From JAWKXU01 sp020446465 (GTDB lineage Bacteria; Pseudomonadota; Alphaproteobacteria; Sphingomonadales; Sphingomonadaceae): a stretch of 64,000 nt of DNA. Location: assembly GCA_041396845.1 (NCBI GenBank), contig JAWKXU010000003.1:372001-436000 (forward strand), given 5' to 3'. Made by a program: the position numbers and the translations under genes. The notes beneath the pieces are model-generated. The model did no database searches, was not told where the DNA came from, and saw only the letters and a program-made list of their open reading frames with translations. Below are positions 51,497 through 59,536 of the stretch, one piece after another (the first letter of the stretch is position 1; each line of letters begins with the position of its first letter).

Positions 51497-52744
51497 ATGC
51501 TCGAAAAGGTACTCGATCGCGCTCTGGCGGCGACCATCAAACGCGGCACTTTGCGCGTCACTCATGCCGATGGAACAACGTCTTCATTCGGCACGCAGGA
51601 AGAGGGCTGGCCCGAAATCGCCGTGCGCTTCACCGATGCCAAAGTGGCGGGAATGATTATCCGCGATCAATCTCTGGGCGCGGGAGAGGCCTTCATGGAC
51701 GGGCGCCTCGTTATCGAGGAAGGCGATGTGATGGGGCTTGCGCAACTGCTGCGCGCCAACAAACCGTTTGAATCTGGCAAAGGTGGCAAGAGCCGGGTGA
51801 AAGCCCTGAAAGGCAAACTGGCCAGCCTTGCTGCCGAAGTGAACCGGCAGGCCAAGGCCAGGTCCAACATCTCGCACCACTATGACATTGGCAACGATCT
51901 CTACCGGCTGATGCTGGATGCCGATCACATGCAGTATTCCTGCGCTTACTGGCCTGACGATGGCATGACGCTGGAACAGGCGCAGGACGCAAAACTGGCC
52001 CATATCGCTGCTAAGCTGCGGATTGAACCGGGCAACCGCGTGCTCGATATCGGGTGCGGCTGGGGCGGTATGGCGATTTACCTTGCCCGCCATTTCGATT
52101 GTTCGGTCATGGGGGTCACGCTCAGTACAGAGCAGCTTGACCTCGCTCGCGAACGGGCTGAACACGCGGGCGTCGCCGGGCGGACACGGTTTGAACTGAT
52201 CGACTATCGCGACCTTGCTGCGAAGGGCGAATCCTTCGACCGGATCGTTTCAGTCGGCATGTTCGAACATGTAGGACGCCCGCAATTCGATACCTTCTTT
52301 GCCGCCTCGCGCAAATTGCTGGCGCCCGATGGCGTCATGCTGCTTCACACGATCGGCCGGATGGGACCGCCGGGCAGCACCGACGCCTTTACCCGCACGC
52401 ATATCTTCCCCGGCGGCTATATCCCCGCACTCAGCGAAACGGTGGCCGCCAGCGAACGCCATCGCCTGATGGCCACAGATGTCGAGAATCTGCGCCTCCA
52501 TTACGCGCTGACATTGCGCGAATGGTATGCCCGCTGCATGGCCAGAAAGGGTGAAATCGTCGCCATGTATGACGAACGGTTCTTCCGCATGTGGACATTC
52601 TACCTTGCCGGGGCGACCGCCGCTTTTGAAAGTGGAAGCATGTGCAACTTCCAGATCCAGTATTCGCGCGACCGGCGTGTTCTGCCCCTTTCGCGGGATT
52701 ACATGCAGGAAGGTGAACGGCAATTGCTGGGTTCAGCCGGATAA
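51497..52744 (+). CDS. cfa: Cyclopropane-fatty-acyl-phospholipid synthase family protein
   Basis: This is a 415-residue SAM-dependent enzyme that methylenates unsaturated phospholipid acyl chains. The N-terminal lipid-interacting domain is followed by NISHHYDIGNDLYRLMLD, the SAM motif RVLDIGCGWGGMAIYLAR, VTLSTEQLDLA, and the conserved SVGMFEHVGRPQFDTFF. The C-terminal part has FPGGYIPALSE and AFESGSMCNFQIQ. It lies 34 bases after the molybdopterin gene. Sphingomonads often carry several CFA-like genes; whether this one is the main synthase cannot be told. Confidence 0.88.
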   Translation: MLEKVLDRALAATIKRGTLRVTHADGTTSSFGTQEEGWPEIAVRFTDAKVAGMIIRDQSLGAGEAFMDGRLVIEEGDVMGLAQLLRANKPFESGKGGKSRVKALKGKLASLAAEVNRQAKARSNISHHYDIGNDLYRLMLDADHMQYSCAYWPDDGMTLEQAQDAKLAHIAAKLRIEPGNRVLDIGCGWGGMAIYLARHFDCSVMGVTLSTEQLDLARERAEHAGVAGRTRFELIDYRDLAAKGESFDRIVSVGMFEHVGRPQFDTFFAASRKLLAPDGVMLLHTIGRMGPPGSTDAFTRTHIFPGGYIPALSETVAASERHRLMATDVENLRLHYALTLREWYARCMARKGEIVAMYDERFFRMWTFYLAGATAAFESGSMCNFQIQYSRDRRVLPLSRDYMQEGERQLLGSAG

Positions 52745-52846
52745 AGTCCGCTATCATGCGGGAATGACCGATCACAGGTCGCGAAACAATTGCACTTCAT
52801 CCGCTTGGCTGATACCCGCGCCCTCGATTCCCGCGGGAGCTTTTGA

Positions 52847-54061
52847 ATGTCCGATATCAAGAAAGTCGTCCTCGCCTATTCCGGCGGTCTCGACACCAGC
52901 GTAATTCTGAAATGGCTACAGGTCACATATAACTGCGAAGTGGTGACTTTCACGGCTGACCTTGGCCAGGGCGAAGAAATCGAACCAGCGCGCGACAAGG
53001 CGCGGCTGATGGGCATTCCTGACAAGCACATCTATATCGAGGACGTGCGAGAAGAGTTCGTGCGCGATTTCGTGTTTCCGATGTTCCGCGCCAATGCGCG
53101 TTATGAAGGCGATTACCTGCTGGGCACATCCATCGCGCGTCCGCTTATTTCCAAGCGCCTGATTGAAATCGCAAGAGAAACCGGCGCAGACGCCATTGCC
53201 CACGGCGCAACTGGCAAGGGCAACGATCAGGTTCGCTTTGAACTGTCCGCCTATGCGCTCGACCCTGATATCAAGGTTATTGCACCTTGGCGTGAGTGGG
53301 ATCTGACATCGCGTACCGCGCTTATTGCATGGGCTGAACAGCACCAGATCCCCGTCCCCAAGGACAAGCGCGGCGAAAGCCCTTTCTCCACGGACGCGAA
53401 CCTGCTGCACACCTCGTCCGAAGGTAAAGTGCTCGAAGATCCGTGGGAAGAAACGCCCGACTATGTCTATTCGCGCACCGTCAACCCGGAAGACGCACCC
53501 GACACGCCTGAATATATCACCATCGGGTTTGAAAAAGGCGACGGCGTATCGCTGAATGGCACGGCGATGAGCCCGGCCACGCTGCTGGCCGCGCTCAACG
53601 ATCTGGGCCGCAAGCATGGTATCGGTCGCCTTGATCTGGTCGAAAACCGCTTCGTGGGCATGAAAAGCCGCGGCATGTACGAAACACCGGGCGGCACCAT
53701 TTACGCCGTTGCCCATCGCGGGATCGAGCAGATCACGCTCGATCGCGGGGCTGCGCACCTCAAGGATGAGCTTATGCCCAAGTATGCAGAGCTGATCTAC
53801 AACGGGTTCTGGTTCGCCCCGGAACGCGAAATGCTGCAAGCAGCCATCGACCACAGCCAGCAGAACGTCAGCGGCGAAGTCCGCCTCAAGCTCTACAAGG
53901 GTGCAGCGCATCTGGTTGGACGCAAGAGCGCAATGAGCCTCTATTCCGAACGCCATGTCACGTTCGAGGATGATGCCGGCGCCTACGACCAGAAGGACGC
54001 CGAAGGGTTCATCAAGCTGAACGCCTTGCGCCTGCGCCTGCTGGCGAAGCGCGACAGGTAA
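52847..54061 (+). CDS. argG: Argininosuccinate synthase
   Basis: ArgG joins citrulline and aspartate with ATP in arginine synthesis. The 404-residue protein has the PP-loop ATP site (LAYSGGLDTSVIL), GTSIARPLISKRL, the HGATGKGNDQVRFE segment, and the RGMYETPGGTIYAVAHRG segment. It is of normal length. GGGAGC lies 7 bases before the ATG. It is followed by the longest gene-free stretch in the window, which begins with DnaA-box-like inverted repeats. Confidence 0.97.
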   Translation: MSDIKKVVLAYSGGLDTSVILKWLQVTYNCEVVTFTADLGQGEEIEPARDKARLMGIPDKHIYIEDVREEFVRDFVFPMFRANARYEGDYLLGTSIARPLISKRLIEIARETGADAIAHGATGKGNDQVRFELSAYALDPDIKVIAPWREWDLTSRTALIAWAEQHQIPVPKDKRGESPFSTDANLLHTSSEGKVLEDPWEETPDYVYSRTVNPEDAPDTPEYITIGFEKGDGVSLNGTAMSPATLLAALNDLGRKHGIGRLDLVENRFVGMKSRGMYETPGGTIYAVAHRGIEQITLDRGAAHLKDELMPKYAELIYNGFWFAPEREMLQAAIDHSQQNVSGEVRLKLYKGAAHLVGRKSAMSLYSERHVTFEDDAGAYDQKDAEGFIKLNALRLRLLAKRDR

Positions 54062-54080
54062 TATAATTTCACAAAATGCG

Positions 54081-54140
54081 GTAAACGGTTTACTTATCCA
54101 CCATTGTCCACTGGCAAATTGCAATAAAGTGGATAAGTAA
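54081..54140. repeat. Palindrome plus 12-bp inverted repeat with DnaA-box-like arms
   Basis: GTAAAC-G-GTTTAC (54081-54093) is a perfect palindrome. Overlapping its end, TTACTTATCCAC (54090-54101) is repeated perfectly in inverted form as GTGGATAAGTAA (54129-54140), 27 bases away. Each arm holds an eight-of-nine match to the DnaA box TTATCCACA (TTATCCACC and, on the other strand, TTATCCACT). The setting, just after argG, is AT-rich. It could bind DnaA or another regulator. As a hairpin it has no T run and is a poor terminator. Confidence 0.6.
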
Positions 54141-54783
54141 GCCAATCTGCCCTTGTGCGACTCGCCATCAAGGCGCACCTTCAATTCATCTAGACGGGGA
54201 ACTGACCCGCACCTGCAAAACCGCAAGGGAAAGCAAGGGCACGGAAAGTTCATCAAACCCGCCAAGATTGCGGCAACGAGGCTTGCGCGATCTCGGGAAA
54301 ACGCGCCCCCAACCGAGGCTTTCGAGCCGAAGTTTTGGCGAACCGAAGAGGACGCGATCTGGTCAGCTGCCAAAAGGCTGCTAATTCCGGCTGAAGTGCC
54401 TGACATGAGGAACAGCGCAAGCAACTCCTTGATGATCGGCCCAAATAGCAAGGACAATTAACAGCTACTCGGAACCGAACCGTAGAAGGCACAAGTCCCC
54501 CGTGACTAAAGCCATCTGCGAAATAGGGACCGGATGCCGGTGCGAGCGCCGCGCAACATGGCCTTCAGGGGTCGTTTGCCGGCGCGCAGGCCGGTAAGAG
54601 TGGGGTCGGCAGCAATGCCGGCCCCATTTGCTTTGCCAATAATTGCCAGCGCACTTCCGGCCTCATTCCCCGGCCAACCATTCTCACCGCAGCAAATTCC
54701 TGTTTTGCAGCAATAAAAATAGGAGTAATCCTGTGTCGGGGATGAGGTAGCGATTGCGCTACCGTTACCGGAGGATTGATTCG
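54141..54783. other. Gene-free region with stacked hairpins, possible unannotated RNA
   Basis: I find no convincing gene here. An ATG-started frame of 102 codons (54153-54461) has no ribosome site and an unusual, non-protein-like composition. Three GC-rich hairpins follow one another: ACCGG-ATG-CCGGT (54529-54541), CCGGC-GCGCAG-GCCGG (54579-54594), and an eleven-pair stem (54601-54611 with 54616-54626) closed by a GCAA tetraloop and followed by TTTGCTTT. The last looks like a plus-strand terminator. A smaller stem (GGTAGC 54746-54751 with GCTACC 54758-54763) lies in the leader of the CHRD gene. Confidence 0.45.
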
Positions 54784-55245
54784 ATGAAAATCAGATACTT
54801 GCTCGCTCCCGCCCTGGCATTCAGCACTGCACTCGCCATGGCTGTTCCGACATTCGCGCAAGATGAAGACGACTCGGTCGCGAACGAGAAAGTCTTTATC
54901 GGTGCTGAGCTTTCCGGCGACCAGGTGACAGAAGGTGGCGCCCCCGGCGCTTCAGGAGAATTTGCTGCCGAAACAACGCTTGCCAGCGGCCAGCTCTGCT
55001 ACACGCTCACGGTCAGTGGTGTTGATGCACCAACTGCCGCGCATATTCATGCTGGCGCAGAGGGCGTCGATGGCGCGCCCGTCGTCACGCTGAAAATTAC
55101 CGGCGATGCCAAGAAAAACACGTGCGTCCCTGTTGCAGCGGACTTGCTGGAAAAGCTGATCAACAGCCCATCCGATTACTATGTGAACGTGCATAACGAA
55201 GCGCACCCCGCAGGCGCGGCCCGCGGTCAACTGGACTATAATTAA
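54784..55245 (+). CDS. CHRD-domain exported protein
   Basis: This is a 153-residue secreted protein. A signal peptide (LLAPALAFSTALAMAVPTFA, cleavage after TFA) precedes an acidic linker and a CHRD domain: FIGAELSGDQV, a LCYTLTVSGVDAPTAAHIHA segment, and YYVNVHNEAHPAGAARGQLD. The HIHAG and VHNEAHPAG motifs are the conserved histidine stretches of the domain. Bacterial CHRD proteins are of unknown function and may bind extracellular ligands. GGAGGA lies 9 bases before the ATG. Confidence 0.83.
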   Translation: MKIRYLLAPALAFSTALAMAVPTFAQDEDDSVANEKVFIGAELSGDQVTEGGAPGASGEFAAETTLASGQLCYTLTVSGVDAPTAAHIHAGAEGVDGAPVVTLKITGDAKKNTCVPVAADLLEKLINSPSDYYVNVHNEAHPAGAARGQLDYN

Positions 55246-55253
55246 TCTGGAAG

Positions 55254-55287
55254 GCGGGGCGATTCCCATTCGGTGCGATAGCCCCGC
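55254..55287. terminator. Hairpin between convergent CHRD and uvrA genes
   Basis: GCGGGGC (55254-55260) pairs with GCCCCGC (55281-55287), immediately next to the uvrA stop codon and 9 bases after the CHRD stop. It could stop transcription from both sides; no clear T run is present on either strand, so confidence is modest. Confidence 0.45.
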
Positions 55288-58185
55288 TTATCCCGCCAGC
55301 ATCCCTTTCAGATACTGCCCGGTGTAGCTACGCGCGCAAGCCGCAACGTGTTCCGGTGTGCCTTCGGCCACGATCTCCCCGCCGCGCACGCCGCCACCGG
55401 GGCCAAGGTCCACGATCCAGTCCGCTGTCTTGATGACGTCCAGATTGTGTTCGATTACCACCACGCTGTTCCCCTGATCAACCAGCCGGTGCAACACTTC
55501 GAGCAGCTTCCGCACGTCTTCAAAATGCAGGCCCGTGGTCGGCTCATCCAGGATATAGAGCGTTTGCCCGGTTGAACGCCGGGAAAGCTCCTTCGCCAGC
55601 TTCACGCGCTGCGCTTCCCCACCGGAAAGCGTGGTCGCCTGCTGGCCCACTTTCACATAGCCCAGCCCCACTTCGTTCAGCATGTGCATCTTGTCACGGA
55701 TGGGCGGCACGGCCTTGAAGAACTCTTCCGCATCCTCGATCGTCATGTCGAGCACATCGGCAATGCTCATCCCCTTGAACTTCACTTCCAGCGTTTCGCG
55801 GTTGTAGCGCCGCCCGTGGCATTCCTCGCACGTCACATAGACATCGGGCAGGAAGTGCATCTCGATCTTGATCAGGCCGTCCCCCTGACAGGCCTCGCAC
55901 CGCCCCCCCTTGACGTTGAAACTGAAGCGCCCCGGCTTGTAACCGCGCGCCTGCGCTTCGGGCAGGCCGGCAAACCAGTCGCGTATATTGGTGAAAGCGC
56001 CCGTGTAGGTAGCCGGGTTCGATCGCGGGGTGCGGCCAATGGGCGACTGGTCGATCTCGATCACCTTGTCGCAAAACTCCAGTCCGGTGATCTTGTCATG
56101 CGCCCCGGCGATAACCCGCGCCCCGTTCAGCACCCGTGCCGCGCCGGCATGGAGCGTATCGACCGTAAAGCTGGACTTCCCGCTGCCGGAAACACCCGTG
56201 ATACACGTAAAGGTGCCAAGTGGAATGGCAGCCGTCACATTACGCAAGTTGTTGGCCCGCGCACCATGAACGGTGAGCTTGTGTCCGTTTCCCTTGCGGC
56301 GTTTTTCCGGCACATCGATCCGCCGGGTGCCGTTGAGATATTGGGCGGTCAGGCTGGTCTTGCTTTTCAGCACCTGCTTCAGCGTGCCTTGCGCTACCAC
56401 TTCCCCGCCATGGACACCCGCGCCGGGACCAAGGTCCACCACATGATCGGCCGTGCGAATTGCGTCCTCGTCATGTTCCACGACGATGACAGTGTTGCCA
56501 AGGTCGCGCAGTCGCTTCAGCGTTTCCAGCAGCCGGTCATTGTCGCGCTGGTGAAGGCCAATGGAAGGTTCATCCAGCACATAGAGCACGCCGGAAAGCC
56601 CGCTGCCAATCTGGCTGGCAAGACGGATGCGCTGCGATTCCCCGCCCGATAGTGTGCCACTGGTGCGATCAAGGTTGAGGTAGTCCAGCCCCACGTTATC
56701 GAGAAAGCCCAGTCGCTCGTTAATTTCCTTGAGGATAGCGCGGGCAATCTGGTTTTGCGTATCCGTCAGCTTGCCTTCCAGCCCGCCGAACCAGCCTTTG
56801 GCATCTGCAACAGACATCCGCGTCGGTTCGGCAATATCGGTGCCTGCAACTTTCACCGCCAGCGCCTTTTCATTCAGGCGTTTGCCACCACAGGCCTCGC
56901 ATGGCTGCGCGGTCTGGAACTTTGCCAGTTCTTCACGCATCCATGCGCTGTCAGTCTGGAGCATCCGGCGATTGAGATTGCCGATCACGCCTTCGAACGG
57001 CTTTTGCACGGTGTAGCTTTTGCGCCCGTCCTTGAATGTCAGTTCCACCGGCAGCCCGCCCGTGCCGTGGAGGATGATATCGCGCTGGTCCGGCTCCAAC
57101 TCGTTCCACGGCGTCACAAGGTCAAAGTCATAGGCGCGGGCAAGGCTTTCCAGCACCTGCATGTAATAAGGCGACGGCGGGTTGGACTTCGCCCAGGGCA
57201 CCACGGCGCCTTTTTTCAGGCTGAGGCTTTCGTTCGGGACCACCAGTTGCGGATCGAACAGCAGCTTTTCCCCCAACCCGTCACAGGTCGCGCAAGCCCC
57301 CTGTGGCGCGTTGAAGCTGAACAGGCGCGGTTCCACTTCCTCAATCGTGAAACCGCTGACGGGACAAGCGAACTTTTCGCTGAAAACGATGCGGTTGGCG
57401 GGAAGCCCCGCGCCTTTCATCTGGCCACCGCTTTCGCCCTCGCCTTCCCGCCCCGGCACAATGCCATCGGCGAGGTCAACATAGGCAAGCCCGTCAGCGA
57501 GTTTCAGCGCGGTTTCAAAACTGTCGGCCAGCCGCGTTTCGATCCCTTCCCGCACGGCGAGCCGGTCCACCACCACTTCGATATCGTGCTTGTATTTCTT
57601 GTCGAGCGCAGGCGCTTCCTCAATCGGGTAGATCTCCCCGTCGATCCGCACGCGGGTAAACCCGGACTTTTGCCATTCGGCCAGTTCCTTGCGGTATTCA
57701 CCCTTGCGCCCCCGGACTACCGGAGCAAGCAGGTAGAGCCGCGTGCCGTCTGCCAGGGCCATGACCCAATCGACCATGTTGGAAACTGTCTGCGCCTCAA
57801 TCGGCAAGCCGGTCGCCGGGCTATACGGCACCCCAACCCGCGCCCAGAGCAAGCGCATGTAATCATAGATTTCCGTCACTGTCGCCACGGTGCTGCGCGG
57901 GTTACGGCTGGTCGTTTTCTGTTCGATGGAAATGGCCGGCGACAGCCCGTCGATATGTTCGACATCGGGTTTTTGCATCATTTCGAGAAACTGGCGCGCA
58001 TAAGCGGAAAGACTTTCCACATAGCGACGCTGCCCCTCGGCATAGATCGTATCGAACGCGAGGCTGGATTTGCCCGAACCGGAAAGACCAGTGATGACGA
58101 TCAGCCTGTCCCGCGGCAGGTCTATATCAATGCCTTTGAGGTTATGTTCGCGTGCGCCGCGAACCGAAATAGTGGTGAGAGCCAT
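55288..58185 (-). CDS. uvrA: Excinuclease ABC subunit A
   Basis: UvrA finds DNA damage in nucleotide excision repair. The 965-residue protein is a duplicated ABC ATPase: Walker A sites GLSGSGKSSLAFDT (about residue 31) and GVSGSGKSSFTVDT (about 645), signature motifs LSGGESQRIRLASQI and LSGGEAQRVKLAKEL, and zinc-binding cysteine pairs CPVSGF/CATCDG and CEACQGDG/CEECHG. Length is standard. The start is fixed by the first Walker site, and a LexA box begins only 11 bases upstream of the ATG, so induction by DNA damage is likely and the 5' leader must be very short. Confidence 0.97.
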   Translation of the reverse strand: MALTTISVRGAREHNLKGIDIDLPRDRLIVITGLSGSGKSSLAFDTIYAEGQRRYVESLSAYARQFLEMMQKPDVEHIDGLSPAISIEQKTTSRNPRSTVATVTEIYDYMRLLWARVGVPYSPATGLPIEAQTVSNMVDWVMALADGTRLYLLAPVVRGRKGEYRKELAEWQKSGFTRVRIDGEIYPIEEAPALDKKYKHDIEVVVDRLAVREGIETRLADSFETALKLADGLAYVDLADGIVPGREGEGESGGQMKGAGLPANRIVFSEKFACPVSGFTIEEVEPRLFSFNAPQGACATCDGLGEKLLFDPQLVVPNESLSLKKGAVVPWAKSNPPSPYYMQVLESLARAYDFDLVTPWNELEPDQRDIILHGTGGLPVELTFKDGRKSYTVQKPFEGVIGNLNRRMLQTDSAWMREELAKFQTAQPCEACGGKRLNEKALAVKVAGTDIAEPTRMSVADAKGWFGGLEGKLTDTQNQIARAILKEINERLGFLDNVGLDYLNLDRTSGTLSGGESQRIRLASQIGSGLSGVLYVLDEPSIGLHQRDNDRLLETLKRLRDLGNTVIVVEHDEDAIRTADHVVDLGPGAGVHGGEVVAQGTLKQVLKSKTSLTAQYLNGTRRIDVPEKRRKGNGHKLTVHGARANNLRNVTAAIPLGTFTCITGVSGSGKSSFTVDTLHAGAARVLNGARVIAGAHDKITGLEFCDKVIEIDQSPIGRTPRSNPATYTGAFTNIRDWFAGLPEAQARGYKPGRFSFNVKGGRCEACQGDGLIKIEMHFLPDVYVTCEECHGRRYNRETLEVKFKGMSIADVLDMTIEDAEEFFKAVPPIRDKMHMLNEVGLGYVKVGQQATTLSGGEAQRVKLAKELSRRSTGQTLYILDEPTTGLHFEDVRKLLEVLHRLVDQGNSVVVIEHNLDVIKTADWIVDLGPGGGVRGGEIVAEGTPEHVAACARSYTGQYLKGMLAG

Positions 58186-58195
58186 GCTGGTTCAC

Positions 58196-58210
58196 GTTCC
58201 ATATTTGTTC
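58196..58210 (-). promoter_or_regulatory. LexA (SOS) box upstream of uvrA
   Basis: GTTC-CATATTT-GTTC on the plus strand is an exact direct-repeat LexA site (GAAC-N7-GAAC read towards uvrA). It ends 11 bases before the uvrA start codon, closer than usual. uvrA is a standard SOS gene, which supports the call. The site may also influence the plus-strand gene starting at 58421. Confidence 0.85.
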
Positions 58211-58420
58211 GATTCTGGCAAGGGGACAATAGACCCCACCCCATGCACGGCTCACGCCGTGATGCACCATTCTTGCGGCAGACGGCGGAACACGCATCAA
58301 CCCCATGTTAACGATTTGCGCTATAGCCAGATGAAAGAGGGTCGCTGGACACCGCAAGGCCACCGTATCGGGGGGCGTTACGGGTGCAGTTGGGACGGCA
58401 TGACAAAGGGGGGGGCACCC

Positions 58421-58783
58421 ATGCGTATCAAGGCTGCATTTTCTGTGTTGGTATTCACTCTGGCGGCCATGCCTGTCACAGCCATGGCAGATGATCCCAA
58501 CGATCCGGAAATGCAGACCCGCGCCGCACGCGAGGCCGACAGGGCAAAAATTCGCCAGATGAACAAGGATATGCTGGCGCAAGTAACTGCTCGTGATGCA
58601 GAATATGCGCGCGCCAACCGCGAAAGCCAGCGCAAGACGACTGAATACCAGCGCCGCCTGTCCGCATATCATAATGAACAATCGCGCTATGCCTCGGACC
58701 GCAAGCGGTACGAACAAACAATGGCCGACTGGCGTCGCAATGTTGCCGCCTGCAATGCCGGGAATTATTCTGCCTGCCGTTGA
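58421..58783 (+). CDS. Small exported coiled-coil protein of unknown function
   Basis: This is a 120-residue protein. A signal peptide (MRIKAAFSVLVFTLAAMPVT, cleavage after AMA) is followed by a highly charged alpha-helical stretch rich in arginine, lysine, alanine and tyrosine (about residues 26-110), with heptad-like spacing, and a C-terminal CNAGNYSACR. I know no named family. The frame stays open upstream to an ATG at 58331, but the signal peptide supports this start. A run of eight G lies 5 bases before the ATG, where a ribosome site would be. It converges with btuD. Confidence 0.65.
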   Translation: MRIKAAFSVLVFTLAAMPVTAMADDPNDPEMQTRAAREADRAKIRQMNKDMLAQVTARDAEYARANRESQRKTTEYQRRLSAYHNEQSRYASDRKRYEQTMADWRRNVAACNAGNYSACR

Positions 58784-58795
58784 GGCAGCCCGGCC

Positions 58796-59536
58796 TTATC
58801 CAGCCACCAGCGCCCTTGCCCCCGCTTCGCCCAGCCAACGCGCAGGCACGCCCCATGTGCGCATGATTGTTTCTATGTCGAGCGCGTGTTCCGGCGGGCC
58901 ATCGGCAACAACAGTCCCCCTGTCCAGCACCAGCACTCTGTCCGCATGGTTCATGGCAAGCGCCAGATCGTGCAGAACCAGCACCACGCCTTTACCCAGA
59001 TTTGCTGCCGCGCGCAGGCTGGCAAGCACTTCGTGCTGATGAAAGAAATCGAGTGCGGCCAGCGGCTCGTCAGCCAGAACCCAGAGCGGATCACCGGCAA
59101 AGACCCGCGCCAGCAGCGCTCGCGCTTTTTCGCCGCCAGAAAGTGTCGAAATGGGCCGCGCCGCCATCGCAGTCAGATGCACGGATTCCAGCGCTGCATC
59201 GACAAACTGGGCGCCTTCGTCACCGTGTGGCAACCGGCCCAGCGCAACGAGATTACGCACCGAAACATCCCACGCGACTTCGCCCGATTGCGGCAAATAG
59301 CCAATGCGTTGCGCCCGTGTGCGAGCAGGCAGGCCCGACAGCGCCTGACCATCCAGCGTGACCGCGCCGCCCACAGAATCGGTCAGCCCGGCCAGCACGG
59401 ATAGCAGCGTGGATTTACCGGCCCCGTTCGGCCCGCAGATTGCGGTAATCGTCCCCGGCTCAAACGCCGCGCTGACATCACGCAGCACTGCCGCGCCGCG
59501 TAAAGTCACATGGATATTCTGCGTCGCCAGCTTCAT
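58796..59536 (-). CDS. btuD: Vitamin B12 / siderophore ABC transporter ATP-binding protein
   Basis: This is a 246-residue ABC ATPase of the BtuD/FecE class. Walker A is GPNGAGKSTLLSVLAG, the Q-loop is GYLPQSGE, the signature is STLSGGEKARALLARVFAG, and Walker B is WVLADEPLAALD, followed by the H-loop in LVLHDLALA. It is the last gene of btuB-btuF-btuC-btuD and overlaps btuC by four bases. The riboswitch at the head of the operon points to cobalamin as the substrate, otherwise iron-siderophore import would also be possible. An in-frame ATG 114 bases upstream was rejected because it lies inside btuC. Confidence 0.85.
   Translation of the reverse strand: MKLATQNIHVTLRGAAVLRDVSAAFEPGTITAICGPNGAGKSTLLSVLAGLTDSVGGAVTLDGQALSGLPARTRAQRIGYLPQSGEVAWDVSVRNLVALGRLPHGDEGAQFVDAALESVHLTAMAARPISTLSGGEKARALLARVFAGDPLWVLADEPLAALDFFHQHEVLASLRAAANLGKGVVLVLHDLALAMNHADRVLVLDRGTVVADGPPEHALDIETIMRTWGVPARWLGEAGARALVAG

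Noticed and set aside
54090..54140. Terminator for argG
   Set aside because: The inverted repeat has a 27-base loop and no T run; the DnaA-box-like arms suggest a protein-binding site instead.
52916..54457. A 513-codon minus-strand open frame
   Set aside because: It is almost entirely antisense to argG and has no recognisable domain; the extra part in the gap after argG shows no ribosome site.
54153..54461. Possible 102-codon gene downstream of argG
   Set aside because: No ribosome site, odd composition, no recognised family. It is kept only as part of the non-coding block description.
54500..54640. tmRNA, RNase P RNA or SRP RNA in the hairpin block
   Set aside because: I searched by eye for the tmRNA tag frame (A-N-D-N start), the RNase P core and the SRP GGAAG-type core and did not find them.
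56755..58311. A 518-codon plus-strand open frame
   Set aside because: Antisense to uvrA, with histidine/arginine/proline-rich composition and no family pattern.
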